DNA of 64,000 bases, from contig NZ_FCOC02000023.1 in assembly GCF_001544455.2 (NCBI RefSeq), positions 1 to 64,000 on the forward strand, read 5' to 3'. The notes below the pieces were generated by a model. The model searched no databases, was not told where the DNA came from, and was given only the letters and a program-made list of their open reading frames with translations. The position numbers were made by a program, and so were the translations under genes. Origin of the DNA: Caballeronia sordidicola (GTDB taxonomy: Bacteria > Pseudomonadota > Gammaproteobacteria > Burkholderiales > Burkholderiaceae). Below are positions 17,493 through 26,892 of this stretch, in pieces (position 1 is the first letter of the stretch; the number at the start of each line of letters is the position of its first letter).

Positions 17493-19568
17493 ATGGCCAC
17501 GAACGTGACCAAATTGAGCGTTTTCGACGGCGTCGCCGTCATCACTCTCGATAATCCGCCAGTCAACAGCCTAGGTCATGCATTGCGACAGGAAATAGTA
17601 TTGTCGCTGCAAGCAGCGCAATCCGACGCCCGCGTACAGGGAATCGTGCTGGCCGGGACCGGCAAAGCATTTTCAGCGGGCGCAGATATTACTGAGTTTG
17701 TGACCTCCCGCCATTTGCAGGAGCCGATCCTGCGCATTGTGCTTAGCGAAATCGAAGCTTGCGACAAGCCCGTAGTTGCCGCCATCGAAGGTGTGGCGCT
17801 TGGGGGTGGTCTCGAACTCGCGCTCGCATGTCACGGCCGCGTAGCGTTGGCGTCCGCGCGAGTAGGCCTCCCCGAAGTGACCTTTGGGTTGATCCCCGGG
17901 TCCGGGGGCACCCAACGTCTCCCCCGGTTGATTGGTATTACCGCGGCATACGCGATGATGACTAGCGCTCAGCCACGGATGGCGAGCCAATTTCATGGCA
18001 CTCGTCTTTTCGATTCGATCGTACGAGATGGCGTGCTGGATGCCGCCATCGGATACACCAAGACTCTGATTGCTCGAGGTGCACCATATGCTCGTGCCCG
18101 TGATCTGTTTCTCGATGCTGAGCATGTGCGAGGCGAAGTCGCTTTGCAGAGAGACGCGCTGACTGCGCGCCAAAAACTCCAGCCGGCCTACGGGGCGTTG
18201 CTCGATGCTCTCGCGGCGGTCGCACTGCCGTTCGACGAAGGCATGAAGAAAGAAAGGGAACGTTTCATCTCCCTTTTGACAACAACGGCCTCGCATGCGT
18301 TGCGCTATCAATTCAAAGCTGAACGCGAAGCGGTCAAGGTGCCAAAAGATGCAGTTGGGTCAGCGCGTGCGGTTCATACCGTGGCTATTATCGGTGCCGG
18401 TACGATGGGGACCGGAATTGCGATTGCGGCAATCGACGCGGGACTGTCATGCTTTCTGATAGAGCAAGACAAGGCTGCACTCGAGCGCGGTCAGCAGCGG
18501 ATCGTCAAGCATTACGAGAAGCAGTTGGTAGCCGGCAAGATCGGCACGAGTGAGGCCGCGGCAAGACGGACACGTTTGTCCAGTACTTTGGACTGGGCGA
18601 GGCTACAGGAAGCCGATCTCATCATTGAGGCTGTTTTCGAGGATCTTGAAATCAAGCAAAGCGTATTTAAGAAGATCGATTCTCAAGCGAGGCCCGGTGC
18701 GGTTCTGGCGACCAACACCTCCTATCTCGATGTGGATGCGGTTGCTTCTGCCACATCGCGAGCGCAGGACGTGCTGGGGCTACACTTTTTCAGCCCGGCC
18801 AACGTCATGAAGCTTCTCGAAGTGGTGCGTGGCGCACGGACCGCGCCGGACGTTATCGCCACCGGTATGGCGTTGGGGACGCGACTTCAGAAGACGCCTG
18901 TCCTTACGAAGAATGCGTTCGGATTTGTCGGCAATCGCATTTACAACGCGTATCGCCGACAGTGCGAATTCATGCTCGAGGACGGTGCGTGGCCAGAGGA
19001 TGTTGACGGTGCCTTGACGAGTTTTGGCTTTTCCATGGGTCCATTTGCTGTTGCCGACTTGTCGGGGCTGGATATCGCATGGCGCATGCGTCGGGCACAG
19101 ACTCCGCCTCGTGATCCTCGCGAACGTTATGTGGACATCCTCGATCAACTTTGCGCGATGGATCGGCTCGGGCGCAAGGCTGGTGCCGGTTATTACCGTT
19201 ATACGGACGGCAAGCGAGTCGAGACCACTGATGCGGTCGTGCGCGGATTGATCGAACAAGCCAGCGCGCGGCGCGGAATTCTACGCAAGCCATTGACAGC
19301 CTATGAGATTCAGCGGCGCGCACTCCTGGCTATGGTAAACGAGGCGGCTCGTCTCATGGCAGAAGGCGTCGCAGCAAGACCGAGCGACGTCGATGTTGTT
19401 CTTGTGCAAGGTTATGGCTTTCCGCGCTGGGAAGGCGGCCCCGTATTTTGGGCGCGACAGCAGGATCGTGTCGTTATTGAGGCCGAGCTCAAGCAACTTG
19501 CCGAAGACGCCGGATATGGTTTTGTACTCGCCGATCTGACGCCGCTGCTTCTCGTATCCGAAGACTGA
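17493..19568 (+). CDS. Fused enoyl-CoA hydratase / 3-hydroxyacyl-CoA dehydrogenase (FadB/FadJ-like)
   Basis: A 691-residue multifunctional beta-oxidation enzyme. An N-terminal crotonase domain (AGTGKAFSAGADITEF near residue 54-69, VAAIEGVALGGGLELALACHGR near 94-115) and an EVTFGLIPGSGGTQRLPRL segment come first. An NAD-binding domain follows (VAIIGAGTMGTGIAIAA near residue 296), with LIIEAVFEDLEIK and the LGLHFFSPANVMKLLEVV active-site stretch (His-Phe-Phe-x-Pro). It hydrates trans-2-enoyl-CoA and oxidises the 3-hydroxyacyl-CoA. The thiolase gene starts 27 bases downstream, so the two form one pathway unit with TctBA following. Confidence 0.95.
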   Translation: MATNVTKLSVFDGVAVITLDNPPVNSLGHALRQEIVLSLQAAQSDARVQGIVLAGTGKAFSAGADITEFVTSRHLQEPILRIVLSEIEACDKPVVAAIEGVALGGGLELALACHGRVALASARVGLPEVTFGLIPGSGGTQRLPRLIGITAAYAMMTSAQPRMASQFHGTRLFDSIVRDGVLDAAIGYTKTLIARGAPYARARDLFLDAEHVRGEVALQRDALTARQKLQPAYGALLDALAAVALPFDEGMKKERERFISLLTTTASHALRYQFKAEREAVKVPKDAVGSARAVHTVAIIGAGTMGTGIAIAAIDAGLSCFLIEQDKAALERGQQRIVKHYEKQLVAGKIGTSEAAARRTRLSSTLDWARLQEADLIIEAVFEDLEIKQSVFKKIDSQARPGAVLATNTSYLDVDAVASATSRAQDVLGLHFFSPANVMKLLEVVRGARTAPDVIATGMALGTRLQKTPVLTKNAFGFVGNRIYNAYRRQCEFMLEDGAWPEDVDGALTSFGFSMGPFAVADLSGLDIAWRMRRAQTPPRDPRERYVDILDQLCAMDRLGRKAGAGYYRYTDGKRVETTDAVVRGLIEQASARRGILRKPLTAYEIQRRALLAMVNEAARLMAEGVAARPSDVDVVLVQGYGFPRWEGGPVFWARQQDRVVIEAELKQLAEDAGYGFVLADLTPLLLVSED

Positions 19569-19595
19569 CCACATACGTTCGACGAGATAATCACA

Positions 19596-20807
19596 ATGAC
19601 CATATCTCCTCAAGCTTTCATCTGCGATGCCCTTCGCACACCATTTGGCCGATACGGCGGCGCACTGTCTTCAATCCGTGCCGACGACCTTGGCGCGGTG
19701 CCGCTGCGCACGTTGGTCGAGCGTAACAAGGAAGTGGACTGGGAAGCGGTCGAGGAAGTGATCTACGGCTGTTCGAATCAGGCGGGCGACGACAATCGTA
19801 ACGTCGCGCGCATGTCCACGCTGCTCGCGGGTTTGCCGGTCGGAGTGCCGGGCACGACAGTGAACCGCTTGTGCGGTTCCGGCATGGATGCAATCGGCAT
19901 CGCGGCGCGCGCCATCAAGTCGGGCGAAGCGCGGCTGTTGATCGCGGGCGGCGTCGAGAGCATGAGTCGCGCGCCGCTTGTGATGGGCAAGGCGACGCGC
20001 GCATTCTCGCGTCAGGCCGAGATTCACGATACGACCATCGGCTGGCGTTTCATCAATCCACTGATGAAGAAGCTGTATGGCGTCGATTCGATGCCGGAAA
20101 CTGCCGAGAACGTCGCGGAAGACTACAACATTAGCCGCGCGGATCAGGATGCCTTCGCGGTGCGTTCGCAGCAAAAGGCGGCGCGCGCACAGAAGGACGG
20201 CACGCTGGCGCAGGAGATCGTCGCGGTGACGATTCCGCAGAAAAAGGGTGATGCCATCGTCGTCGATTGCGATGAGCATCCGCGAGAGACGACTCTCGAA
20301 GCACTCGCGAAGCTCAAGAGCGTCGTGCGTCCGGATGGTAGCGTGACAGCGGGCAACGCGTCGGGCGTGAACGACGGAGCGGTCGCCATGCTGATCGCCG
20401 ATGAAGACAGCGCAAAGCGAAATGGCCTCACCCCGCGCGCACGCATTCTCGGCATGGCGACCGCGGGAGTGCCGCCGCGCGTGATGGGTATCGGGCCCGG
20501 GCCCGCGTCGCAGAAACTGCTAGCGCGTCTCGGTATGACCATCGATCAGATGGATGTGATCGAACTGAACGAAGCGTTCGCCTCGCAAGCGCTCGCGACA
20601 CTACGCATGCTCGGCGTCGCCGATGACGACGCGCGCGTGAATCCGAACGGCGGGGCAATCGCGCTCGGGCATCCGCTAGGCGCCTCGGGCGCGCGGCTGG
20701 TGACGACGGCGACCAACCAGTTGCAACGCAATGGCGGCCGCTACGCACTGTGTACGATGTGCATCGGCGTAGGGCAAGGCATCGCTGTCGTAGTCGAAAA
20801 AGTTTGA
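19596..20807 (+). CDS. Thiolase (acetyl-CoA acyltransferase; 3-oxoadipyl-CoA thiolase-like)
   Basis: A 403-residue thiolase of degradative type. The nucleophilic Cys lies in [12 protein letters not shown] near residue 90, the second-site His in [19 protein letters not shown] near 346-364, and the acid/base Cys in [10 protein letters not shown] near 384-393. The sequence resembles PcaF/PaaJ thiolases that split 3-oxoadipyl-CoA to succinyl-CoA and acetyl-CoA, but acetyl-CoA C-acyltransferase of other chain types is not excluded. Codon GC at third positions looks higher than in neighbouring genes, which may mean a different origin from the rest of the island. Confidence 0.93.
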   Translation: MTISPQAFICDALRTPFGRYGGALSSIRADDLGAVPLRTLVERNKEVDWEAVEEVIYGCSNQAGDDNRNVARMSTLLAGLPVGVPGTTVNRLCGSGMDAIGIAARAIKSGEARLLIAGGVESMSRAPLVMGKATRAFSRQAEIHDTTIGWRFINPLMKKLYGVDSMPETAENVAEDYNISRADQDAFAVRSQQKAARAQKDGTLAQEIVAVTIPQKKGDAIVVDCDEHPRETTLEALAKLKSVVRPDGSVTAGNASGVNDGAVAMLIADEDSAKRNGLTPRARILGMATAGVPPRVMGIGPGPASQKLLARLGMTIDQMDVIELNEAFASQALATLRMLGVADDDARVNPNGGAIALGHPLGASGARLVTTATNQLQRNGGRYALCTMCIGVGQGIAVVVEKV

Positions 20808-20899
20808 AGGTTGATCTCGTCCGAGTAGATCCACCATACAAACAAAAACAGCTACCGAACATTAGACGGCCGAAGCCGCCTTTCTAGGAGACAGTCTCA

Positions 20900-21388
20900 A
20901 TGGGCATCAATGCGGGGCGACATTTGGATTTTTTTAAGCGGTACGGAAAAGACCTTTACGGCGGTGTTTTGACGAGCGTGCTCGGCGCCGGCGCTGCGTT
21001 CGCCGGATCCCAATACAAAATCGGCACGTTGAGTCGTATGGGTCCAGGATTCTTTCCTGTGACCGTTGGCGGCCTTCTTGTCCTGGTGGGCATCGCCATC
21101 ATGTTGTCGGCAAAAGAGCCGGACGTAACGCCGCCAATCGAGGAGAAAAGGCCGCCGGAGTGGCGTGCCTGGATCTTTATTTGTGTTGGCATCGCCGCGT
21201 TCGTTGTGCTCGGTCGATGGGGTGGACTGTTACCAGCGACATTTGCCATAGTCTTTATTTCAGCCCTCGGAGATCGGGACAATACCTGGATCAGTGCGCT
21301 TGTTCTTGGCGTAGCCATGACGGTGGTTGCAGGCGTTGTGTTTTACTGGGCGCTGCAACTGCAGTTCCCGCTGCTCACTTGGGGTTGA
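20900..21388 (+). CDS. tctB: TctB-family small permease subunit of a tripartite tricarboxylate transporter
   Basis: A 162-residue inner-membrane protein with four predicted membrane helices. The signature segment IGTLSRMGPGFFPVTVGGLLVLVGIAIML occurs near residue 38-66; SRMGPGFFP is the hallmark of TctB. It pairs with TctA, which starts four bases after its stop. The periplasmic receptor normally encoded next to TctBA is absent here; the two Bug receptors at 5.3 and 8.2 kb may serve it. An AGGAGA ribosome-binding site precedes the ATG. Confidence 0.93.
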   Translation: MGINAGRHLDFFKRYGKDLYGGVLTSVLGAGAAFAGSQYKIGTLSRMGPGFFPVTVGGLLVLVGIAIMLSAKEPDVTPPIEEKRPPEWRAWIFICVGIAAFVVLGRWGGLLPATFAIVFISALGDRDNTWISALVLGVAMTVVAGVVFYWALQLQFPLLTWG

Positions 21389-21392
21389 GAAT

Positions 21393-22910
21393 ATGATTGG
21401 CCAATCTTTATCGGACCTCATGAGCGGCTTTGCAGTTGCGCTCGAACTTCACAACCTCATGTGGTCATTTGTAGGTGTTCTGGTAGGAAATTTGATTGGC
21501 GTACTTCCAGGTATGGGCGCACTATCCGCGATTTCCATGCTGCTACCGCTGACCTACGCGATGCACCCCATTCCTGCCATCCTTATGCTCGCGGGGATTT
21601 TCTATGGATCGCAGTACGGCGGAGCCATCGGGGCAATCTTGCTGAACCTGCCTTGTCATCCCCCGCACGCAGTCACATGTCTCGATGGCTATCCGATGAC
21701 CCGCAAAGGCAAGGGTGGAACTGCGCTGGGAATCACCATGATGGCTTCGTTCTTCGCGGCGTCAGTAGGCATCATCGTCATGATTTTCGCCTCGCCGCTG
21801 CTGGTGAAGGCTGCATTCAAATTCGGACCGGCTGAGCTTTTCTCGATCATGTTGCTCGGGCTAATTGCCGGAGGCACGATGTCACGCGGCTCTGCATTGA
21901 AAGGAATCGCAATGACACTGGTGGGACTGTTGATTGGTCTCGTCGGCACCGATGTCAACAGCGGAATAATGCGCTTCACCGCCGGTCTGACCGAGTTATC
22001 GGATAAAGTCGAGTTGGTTGCACTGGCACTTGGTTTGTTCGGGTTGGCAGAGTTCCTCCGCAACGTGAACAGGCTCGACTCCGTCGGAAGCGGCATGCAC
22101 GTGAGGCTGCGCGATATGCGACCAAGCGGTGCGGAGATCAAGCAGGCTTTTATGCCCATGGTGCGCGGAACTTTCATTGGCACGTTGTTCGGCGCGATGC
22201 CAGGCACCGGGCCCACCATCACGACTTTCCTCGCGTATGCTCTCGAAAAAAAGATCTCCAGGACGCCGGAACGATTTGGCCAAGGGGCGTTGGAAGGCGT
22301 TGCGGCACCTGAAGCATCGTCACACGCGAAGACACAAATCGATTTCATTCCGACGATGAGTCTGGGTATTCCGGGCGACGCGGTTATGGCCCTGATCCTA
22401 GGCGCGCTACTCATCCATGGAATCCAGCCAGGACCTTTGCTTATTGCCCAGCACGCTGATCTTTTCTGGGGACTTATAGCAAGCTTCTGGATTGGAAATG
22501 TCCTCCTTGTTGTGCTCAATGTGCCGTTGATCGGCGTTTGGGTGAAACTGCTACGCGTGCCGTACAAGTATCTCTACCCTTCTGCGCTCTTTTTCATCGC
22601 AGTAGGCGTATACAGCACGAATAACAGCCTCTTTGAAGTCGGCGAAGTCTTAGTCTTTGGCATTGCCGGCGCAATTTTTGCTGTACTCGACTTTCAGGTC
22701 GCACCAATTTTGCTTGGTTACGTACTGGGGCCGATGATTGAAGAGTATTGCCGACGCGCGCTTCTTCTTTCTCATGGAGACCCAACAGTCTTTCTCGCCC
22801 GCCCAATCAGCGCCTTCTTCTTGGTTTGCTCGATCCTTCTTGTTACCTTGCAATTGTTCTTCTGGTTGTACGGTATGAGAAAGAGGCGAGACCGACGGCT
22901 TGCTGTGTAG
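21393..22910 (+). CDS. tctA: TctA-family large permease subunit of a tripartite tricarboxylate transporter
   Basis: A 505-residue polytopic permease (about 11-12 helices). The TctA repeats are visible: GVLPGMGALSAISMLLPLTY near residue 35-54 and a second pseudo-repeat around GTLFGAMPGTGPTITTFLAYALEKK. The conserved YGSQYGGAIGAILLNLPC and SLGIPGDAVMALILGALLIHGIQPGP segments are also present. It couples carboxylate uptake to an ion gradient together with TctB and a Bug receptor. I start it at the ATG at 21393, four bases after the TctB stop; a longer in-frame version would overlap TctB. Confidence 0.95.
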   Translation: MIGQSLSDLMSGFAVALELHNLMWSFVGVLVGNLIGVLPGMGALSAISMLLPLTYAMHPIPAILMLAGIFYGSQYGGAIGAILLNLPCHPPHAVTCLDGYPMTRKGKGGTALGITMMASFFAASVGIIVMIFASPLLVKAAFKFGPAELFSIMLLGLIAGGTMSRGSALKGIAMTLVGLLIGLVGTDVNSGIMRFTAGLTELSDKVELVALALGLFGLAEFLRNVNRLDSVGSGMHVRLRDMRPSGAEIKQAFMPMVRGTFIGTLFGAMPGTGPTITTFLAYALEKKISRTPERFGQGALEGVAAPEASSHAKTQIDFIPTMSLGIPGDAVMALILGALLIHGIQPGPLLIAQHADLFWGLIASFWIGNVLLVVLNVPLIGVWVKLLRVPYKYLYPSALFFIAVGVYSTNNSLFEVGEVLVFGIAGAIFAVLDFQVAPILLGYVLGPMIEEYCRRALLLSHGDPTVFLARPISAFFLVCSILLVTLQLFFWLYGMRKRRDRRLAV

Positions 22911-24133
22911 GGGTATCCAAGCAAGCGGTGCCGACGAATATGCAACGGATAGCACAACGGCGCGGTTGCTTACAGTGACAGACACGGCAATATGTGTTGC
23001 TGGAATTATAGCGGCACGTTAACCGCTTGAGGCGACAGCGTGTTTGCACAATGCGCAGCTATACGAACATCCGCAATGACACATTATTTTCGCTTATACG
23101 ACGCCGACTAACAAAAGCAGCGAGGTTTTCGCAATTTAAAGATCCGAAGCGACAGGTCTACCGTCGCATCGTTGACGCATTGACGCGGTTTATGAGAGAA
23201 GGCATGCTGAATAACAGCTCGACGGCTTCGCGTTCCCTACGATTGCGCGTAGCCGACCAGGCTTGGAATCCGTACAGTTTGTGTAAGATTGCATAAAGCG
23301 ACAAAAATGCTCTCGGCGTTCCGCCAGATGCCACTCGATCGATGGGATGCCGACAATCGTCTCAAGGATCGTATTTACGGGCCGAGCGGCTCAGTAAAGA
23401 CGTCATTCGTGCAATAAGGATTTGATGTGGAGATATTCAACGACTTACAAACGAGTAGGCGAGTTTTGCTACCGCCAAGCGATATGCTTGATTGTCTCAA
23501 GGACAAGCTTGACCTGACAATGGACAACGTCGAGGCTGATTTGTTCCGTAGCGTCGGCGTCAGATAGTCGGGCAGGACACATTAGGCCTTGCGGTACGTC
23601 TTATCCGCCCGCTCTTTCGCTTGAATTCAAGCCACGCCTTCGCGACGAGATGAAGGGTGCCATCGGCAGCTCGGTTTAGTGTAGCAACGCTGGCCCGCTG
23701 TTGTTCTCTGTCAAGGATATTTTTGCCTTGCCCATGCGGGGCGGCGACCATTGTTCGGTGATCGAGGATGCACTTTGAATAATTCGCGTGCGCCGTCTCG
23801 AAAATCGTGGCCGGTAGGATCCGTCATTCACTGCTCCGCATGGACTTCGATGCGCGGAGCGCGAACGCGAGCGGGTAACTTTCAAACTTCCGCCTTATTT
23901 ATCTCACTTACTGACAACCCCCATCGTGACGCTATTTCGCGATTTCTTACCGATTATCGCAAAATCATTATTGTTCACTTAAATACTCCTGAAAATCCTC
24001 GGAAGTGCATTTCGCCAATCCATTCGGAATTTTAACGCAGCCCAATTGCTGAGCAAGTCATCGATCATGTCTTGTCGGAAGATGCTCAGCGCTATAGTGC
24101 ATTTGAGCCGTACAGACGTACGATGTTCCGGTT
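22911..24133. other. Long stretch with gene debris and no supported gene
   Basis: About 1.2 kb downstream of TctA. Short open frames occur on both strands (for example 23424-23568 +, starting GTG and reading VEIFNDLQTSRRV, and 23560-23751 on the minus strand reading NILDREQQRASVATLNRAAD), but none carries a domain I recognise. The composition and interrupted frames suggest decayed accessory DNA. No tRNA or IS terminus was found. Confidence 0.35.
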
Positions 24134-24703
24134 TTGGTTTCTGGTACCGGCAACGAAGCACGGCACACACCCCAGTCGGATGCCATCGGCCATTTCATTG
24201 CTATGTGGATCGAGTATCAAAAGTTGATCAGGAGGATTGCAGGGTTGAAAGGGATAGACAGGGTTGGCGCGCCAAAGTCTAGGCTGCTCCGAACGCCCGA
24301 CAATCGTGCGCCTCAAGTATTGGAGGCGTCCGAACGCCTGCGGAGATTTAGAAATCAACTTGTTCACGGGATCGAAGATCCTGACGCCGAGTTCATCCGG
24401 TCTCAGGCTATAGGTCTGCAGACTTTGCTCCCCTGGCTTCGAGATGACCTTTTTCCGAAGCCGTCTAGTCCGCGTCCGGCTGTACGAAAAGCTCCGCCCA
24501 AGAAGCGACTGCGGGTTGGCGCGCGACAGTTCCAACTCGTGTATCCGCCTGCACCACGTGTATCCGCCTGCACCACGTGCATCCGATCGGGTACCGTAAG
24601 TGTCGAGACGTCGCTATTGAGAGGTCTGGGAGCGGTCGCCAAAGAATCGGGGACTTCGGGCACGCTGACATTCTGTAACGATCATCCAAGAGGGATGCCA
24701 TGA
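24134..24703 (+). CDS. Uncharacterised protein with a HEPN-like RX4H motif
   Basis: An open frame of up to 189 codons (TTG at 24134; first ATG at 24203, no clear ribosome-binding site). The centre reads ...[17 protein letters not shown]..., where R-N-x-x-x-H matches the RX4-6H motif of HEPN ribonucleases/nucleotidyltransferase partners. Helical surroundings ([18 protein letters not shown] and [17 protein letters not shown]) fit that all-alpha fold. The last 80 codons look unlike protein and contain a tandem repeat, so the true 3' end may be lost. The frame just upstream (24059-24130) also looks coding in another phase, suggesting a frameshift. The stop overlaps the HU start (ATGA). Confidence 0.35.
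   Translation: MVSGTGNEARHTPQSDAIGHFIAMWIEYQKLIRRIAGLKGIDRVGAPKSRLLRTPDNRAPQVLEASERLRRFRNQLVHGIEDPDAEFIRSQAIGLQTLLPWLRDDLFPKPSSPRPAVRKAPPKKRLRVGARQFQLVYPPAPRVSACTTCIRSGTVSVETSLLRGLGAVAKESGTSGTLTFCNDHPRGMP
24538..24575. repeat. Two-copy 19-bp tandem repeat
   Basis: CGTGTATCCGCCTGCACCA occurs twice head to tail (24538-24556 and 24557-24575), followed by a degenerate partial third copy starting CGTGCATCCG. It lies in the doubtful 3' part of the HEPN-like frame. Confidence 0.85.
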
Positions 24704-24977
24704 ACAAACAAGAGTTGATTGATGCTGTTGCGGCGTCGACCGGAACGAGCAAGGCGGCAACAGGAGAATCAGTCGACGCGCTGATCGGGACAATCACCAC
24801 TGCGCTCGTGAAGGGAGGCAGCGTCCAACTGATTGGCTTCGGCTCGTTCGGAGTAGGTGCCCGGGCCGCGCGCAACGGGCGCAATCCGGCTACCGGCGCG
24901 AATTGAAGATTCCGGCTTCGAAGACGGTGAAATTTACCGCCGGCAGGGCGTTCAAGGATGTGGTGAACAGCCACTAG
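24700..24977 (+). pseudogene. HU-family DNA-binding protein with a single-base frameshift
   Basis: The N-terminal two thirds are a typical HU protein ([20 protein letters not shown]..., [28 protein letters not shown]). The frame then hits TGA after ATGAN at 24904-24906. Shifting by one base restores the standard ending [20 protein letters not shown]...VNSH-stop at 24975-24977. One base is therefore missing near 24900 (GCGAATTGAAG where GCGGAATTGAAG is expected). Loss of the C-terminal helix would disrupt the dimer body. It is either a pseudogene or a sequencing error. Other HU genes presumably exist in the genome. Confidence 0.85.
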
Positions 24978-25291
24978 CAATAAGCCAGTCGATGTATTCG
25001 CTAAGAGTATCCGCTTAACGGCGCACAAGGTCATCTACAGGTAGGGTGATGCAGATCGCACGGGCGTCGTGACTCGGCCACGAACGAACGCTCAGGTCCT
25101 GCCTGTTCTCCTCACCGAATCGGAACGCGGTCGGGACATTTTTGCGAGGAGGCCGTTGAACGGGAATTGTCGGGAGTACAGGAGTAAACAGATAAATTCA
25201 GTTTTTGGTTGTCGCTGTTTCGCGGGCCGTCGTGGATTGCGCGCGAGAGTACGGATAACATGCGCCTGCCGCATCAGAAGACTTTCACTGG

Positions 25292-25666
25292 ATGGAGTGT
25301 AAAACAACAAACATGCCACCTTCAAAACGGTCACTGGACTCAACGGCGCGAACCCATCTACTGTGCTACTTGGTGGCGAGTGCGCTCGCAACCCATTCTT
25401 TGACGGAAACATGGCGCGTCGAACACATCGTTGAATCGGTACGCATCTGGTTGGCTAGAAACAGGATGTCGGCCAGTTGGCTGGACCGCCTGATGCTCGT
25501 ACAGTTGGCGTTAAAGTTATCCCGCGAGCACCTGGCTGCTTCTGGCGGAGTACGTCAGTCCGATGCATTTGCGTTGTTCACGAACGAGTTAGGGCTAAAT
25601 TATCAAAGCCCGCTCGTTGGACGCATCTGGCAACGGTGCAGCGATGCGCTGCATGCTAGCTCCTAA
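25292..25666 (+). CDS. Hypothetical protein, small alpha-helical
   Basis: A 124-residue frame starting MECKTTN with no recognisable domain. The amino-acid composition looks genuine (amphipathic helices, for example WRVEHIVESVRIWLARNRM and LDRLMLVQLALKLSREHLAASGG). No strong ribosome-binding site was seen. It lies between the broken HU gene and a LysR gene. Function unknown. Confidence 0.4.
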   Translation: MECKTTNMPPSKRSLDSTARTHLLCYLVASALATHSLTETWRVEHIVESVRIWLARNRMSASWLDRLMLVQLALKLSREHLAASGGVRQSDAFALFTNELGLNYQSPLVGRIWQRCSDALHASS

Positions 25667-25771
25667 GGAGCCGGCGCAAGTTTGCGACTCGAACTCCGGT
25701 CAGTAACAACGTGACGGAATCTTCGAAGTACTTTTGCAGTCCCTTGCTCTGTTTTGAATAAACTGTTCCTT

Positions 25772-26683
25772 TCATTTTTTGCAAAGCTCAAAAACTGACG
25801 CCGACGCAAGACTGAACGGCGTTATCCGCCGCAGCGTTACCCGGAAATCGCGCGCCACGGCGGACAATTTTGTTCCACGACGCCGAATCAGGCCGAGCGT
25901 ACGCGCGACCGTCGGGTCGATTAGTGGACGCACGGAAATCCGCGCCTCCGCGTTGCGTGGCACGGCGCATTGTGGAATGATTGAAATGCCCAGCCCGGCT
26001 TCTACCAGTCCCAACGACGTGGTCAGATGTTCGATTTCGATCAACCGGTCAGGACGCCAGTCGATGTCGCGCAACGCGGCGTCGAGCATGCGCCGGTTGC
26101 CGCTTGCGCTTCCCGACACGATCAGCGGCCACGGTCGCAATTCCCGCCATGCCACCGTCTCGCGCGCGGCGAGCGGATGATCTTTCGGGCAAGCCAGCAC
26201 GTAAGGATCGACCACAAGATCATCGATCGTGAGTTCCGGTGTTTCATTCACCAAGAACGCAATGCCGAATTCCGCGTCGCCTGCAGCCACTCGCTCCATG
26301 ACGGCGGCGAGGCTCGCTTCGATTAACCGCAGGCGCACCTCTGGGCGCCGCCGGTGATATTCGCCGACGATGCCCGGCAGCATATGTTTTGCGACCGTTG
26401 GAATGCACGCGATGGTCAGCGTTCCGGTTCGGTCGTGCATGGACTCGGTGAGGAGCCGGATGGAAGCGTCGAGGTCCTGTAGCACTTGTTGCGCGCGAGG
26501 CAGGAACACCTCGCCCGACGCGGTAAGCGCGACGCTGCGCGTTGTGCGCTCGAACAGTGCGACATCGAGCGCGTCTTCAAGTCGTTTGATGCGCCGCGTC
26601 AACGCCGAGGCCGACAACGCCAGTTCAGCCGACACGCGAACGAGAGCGTCGCATGCGCGGCTTTCGCGACCCGAAACGTACAC
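25772..26683 (-). CDS. LysR-family transcriptional regulator, damaged N-terminus
   Basis: A LysR-type regulator of about 300 residues. The recognition part of the helix-turn-helix is intact (AELALSASALTRRIKRLEDALDVALFERTTRSVALTASGE) and the effector domain is full length (...IIPQCAVPRNAEARI...). The first 20 residues in this frame (MYVSGRESRACDALVRV) are not LysR-like. In another frame, starting with ATG at 26721, the missing first helix can be read (REKFLCTFRVAKAAHATLSFA) and leads into RVSAELALS after a one-base shift near 26630-26640. The gene is thus probably frameshifted in its DNA-binding domain. A truncated IS6 element begins about 170 bases upstream, which may also have removed its promoter or target. 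Confidence 0.75.
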   Translation of the reverse strand: MYVSGRESRACDALVRVSAELALSASALTRRIKRLEDALDVALFERTTRSVALTASGEVFLPRAQQVLQDLDASIRLLTESMHDRTGTLTIACIPTVAKHMLPGIVGEYHRRRPEVRLRLIEASLAAVMERVAAGDAEFGIAFLVNETPELTIDDLVVDPYVLACPKDHPLAARETVAWRELRPWPLIVSGSASGNRRMLDAALRDIDWRPDRLIEIEHLTTSLGLVEAGLGISIIPQCAVPRNAEARISVRPLIDPTVARTLGLIRRRGTKLSAVARDFRVTLRRITPFSLASASVFELCKK

Positions 26684-26892
26684 AGAAATTTCTCTCTTGC
26701 TTTGGGCCGATCCGCCAACATTTCGCGTTCAAGCGGCATCTGCTGCGCGCTTCACTTTATCGAAAACAACTCGCAGTCCGGTTTGTTGCATGGCGCGAAT
26801 TCACCGAACACTCCCAAACTCCGTCGACTGCTTTCTGATCGCCGTCACACCTGCCGTCGTGATGCCTCAACCCTCGGCAAGTTGACAATGCC

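Noticed and set aside
19671-20279. 202-codon minus-strand frame across the thiolase gene
   Set aside because: It is antisense to an unmistakable thiolase with intact active-site motifs.
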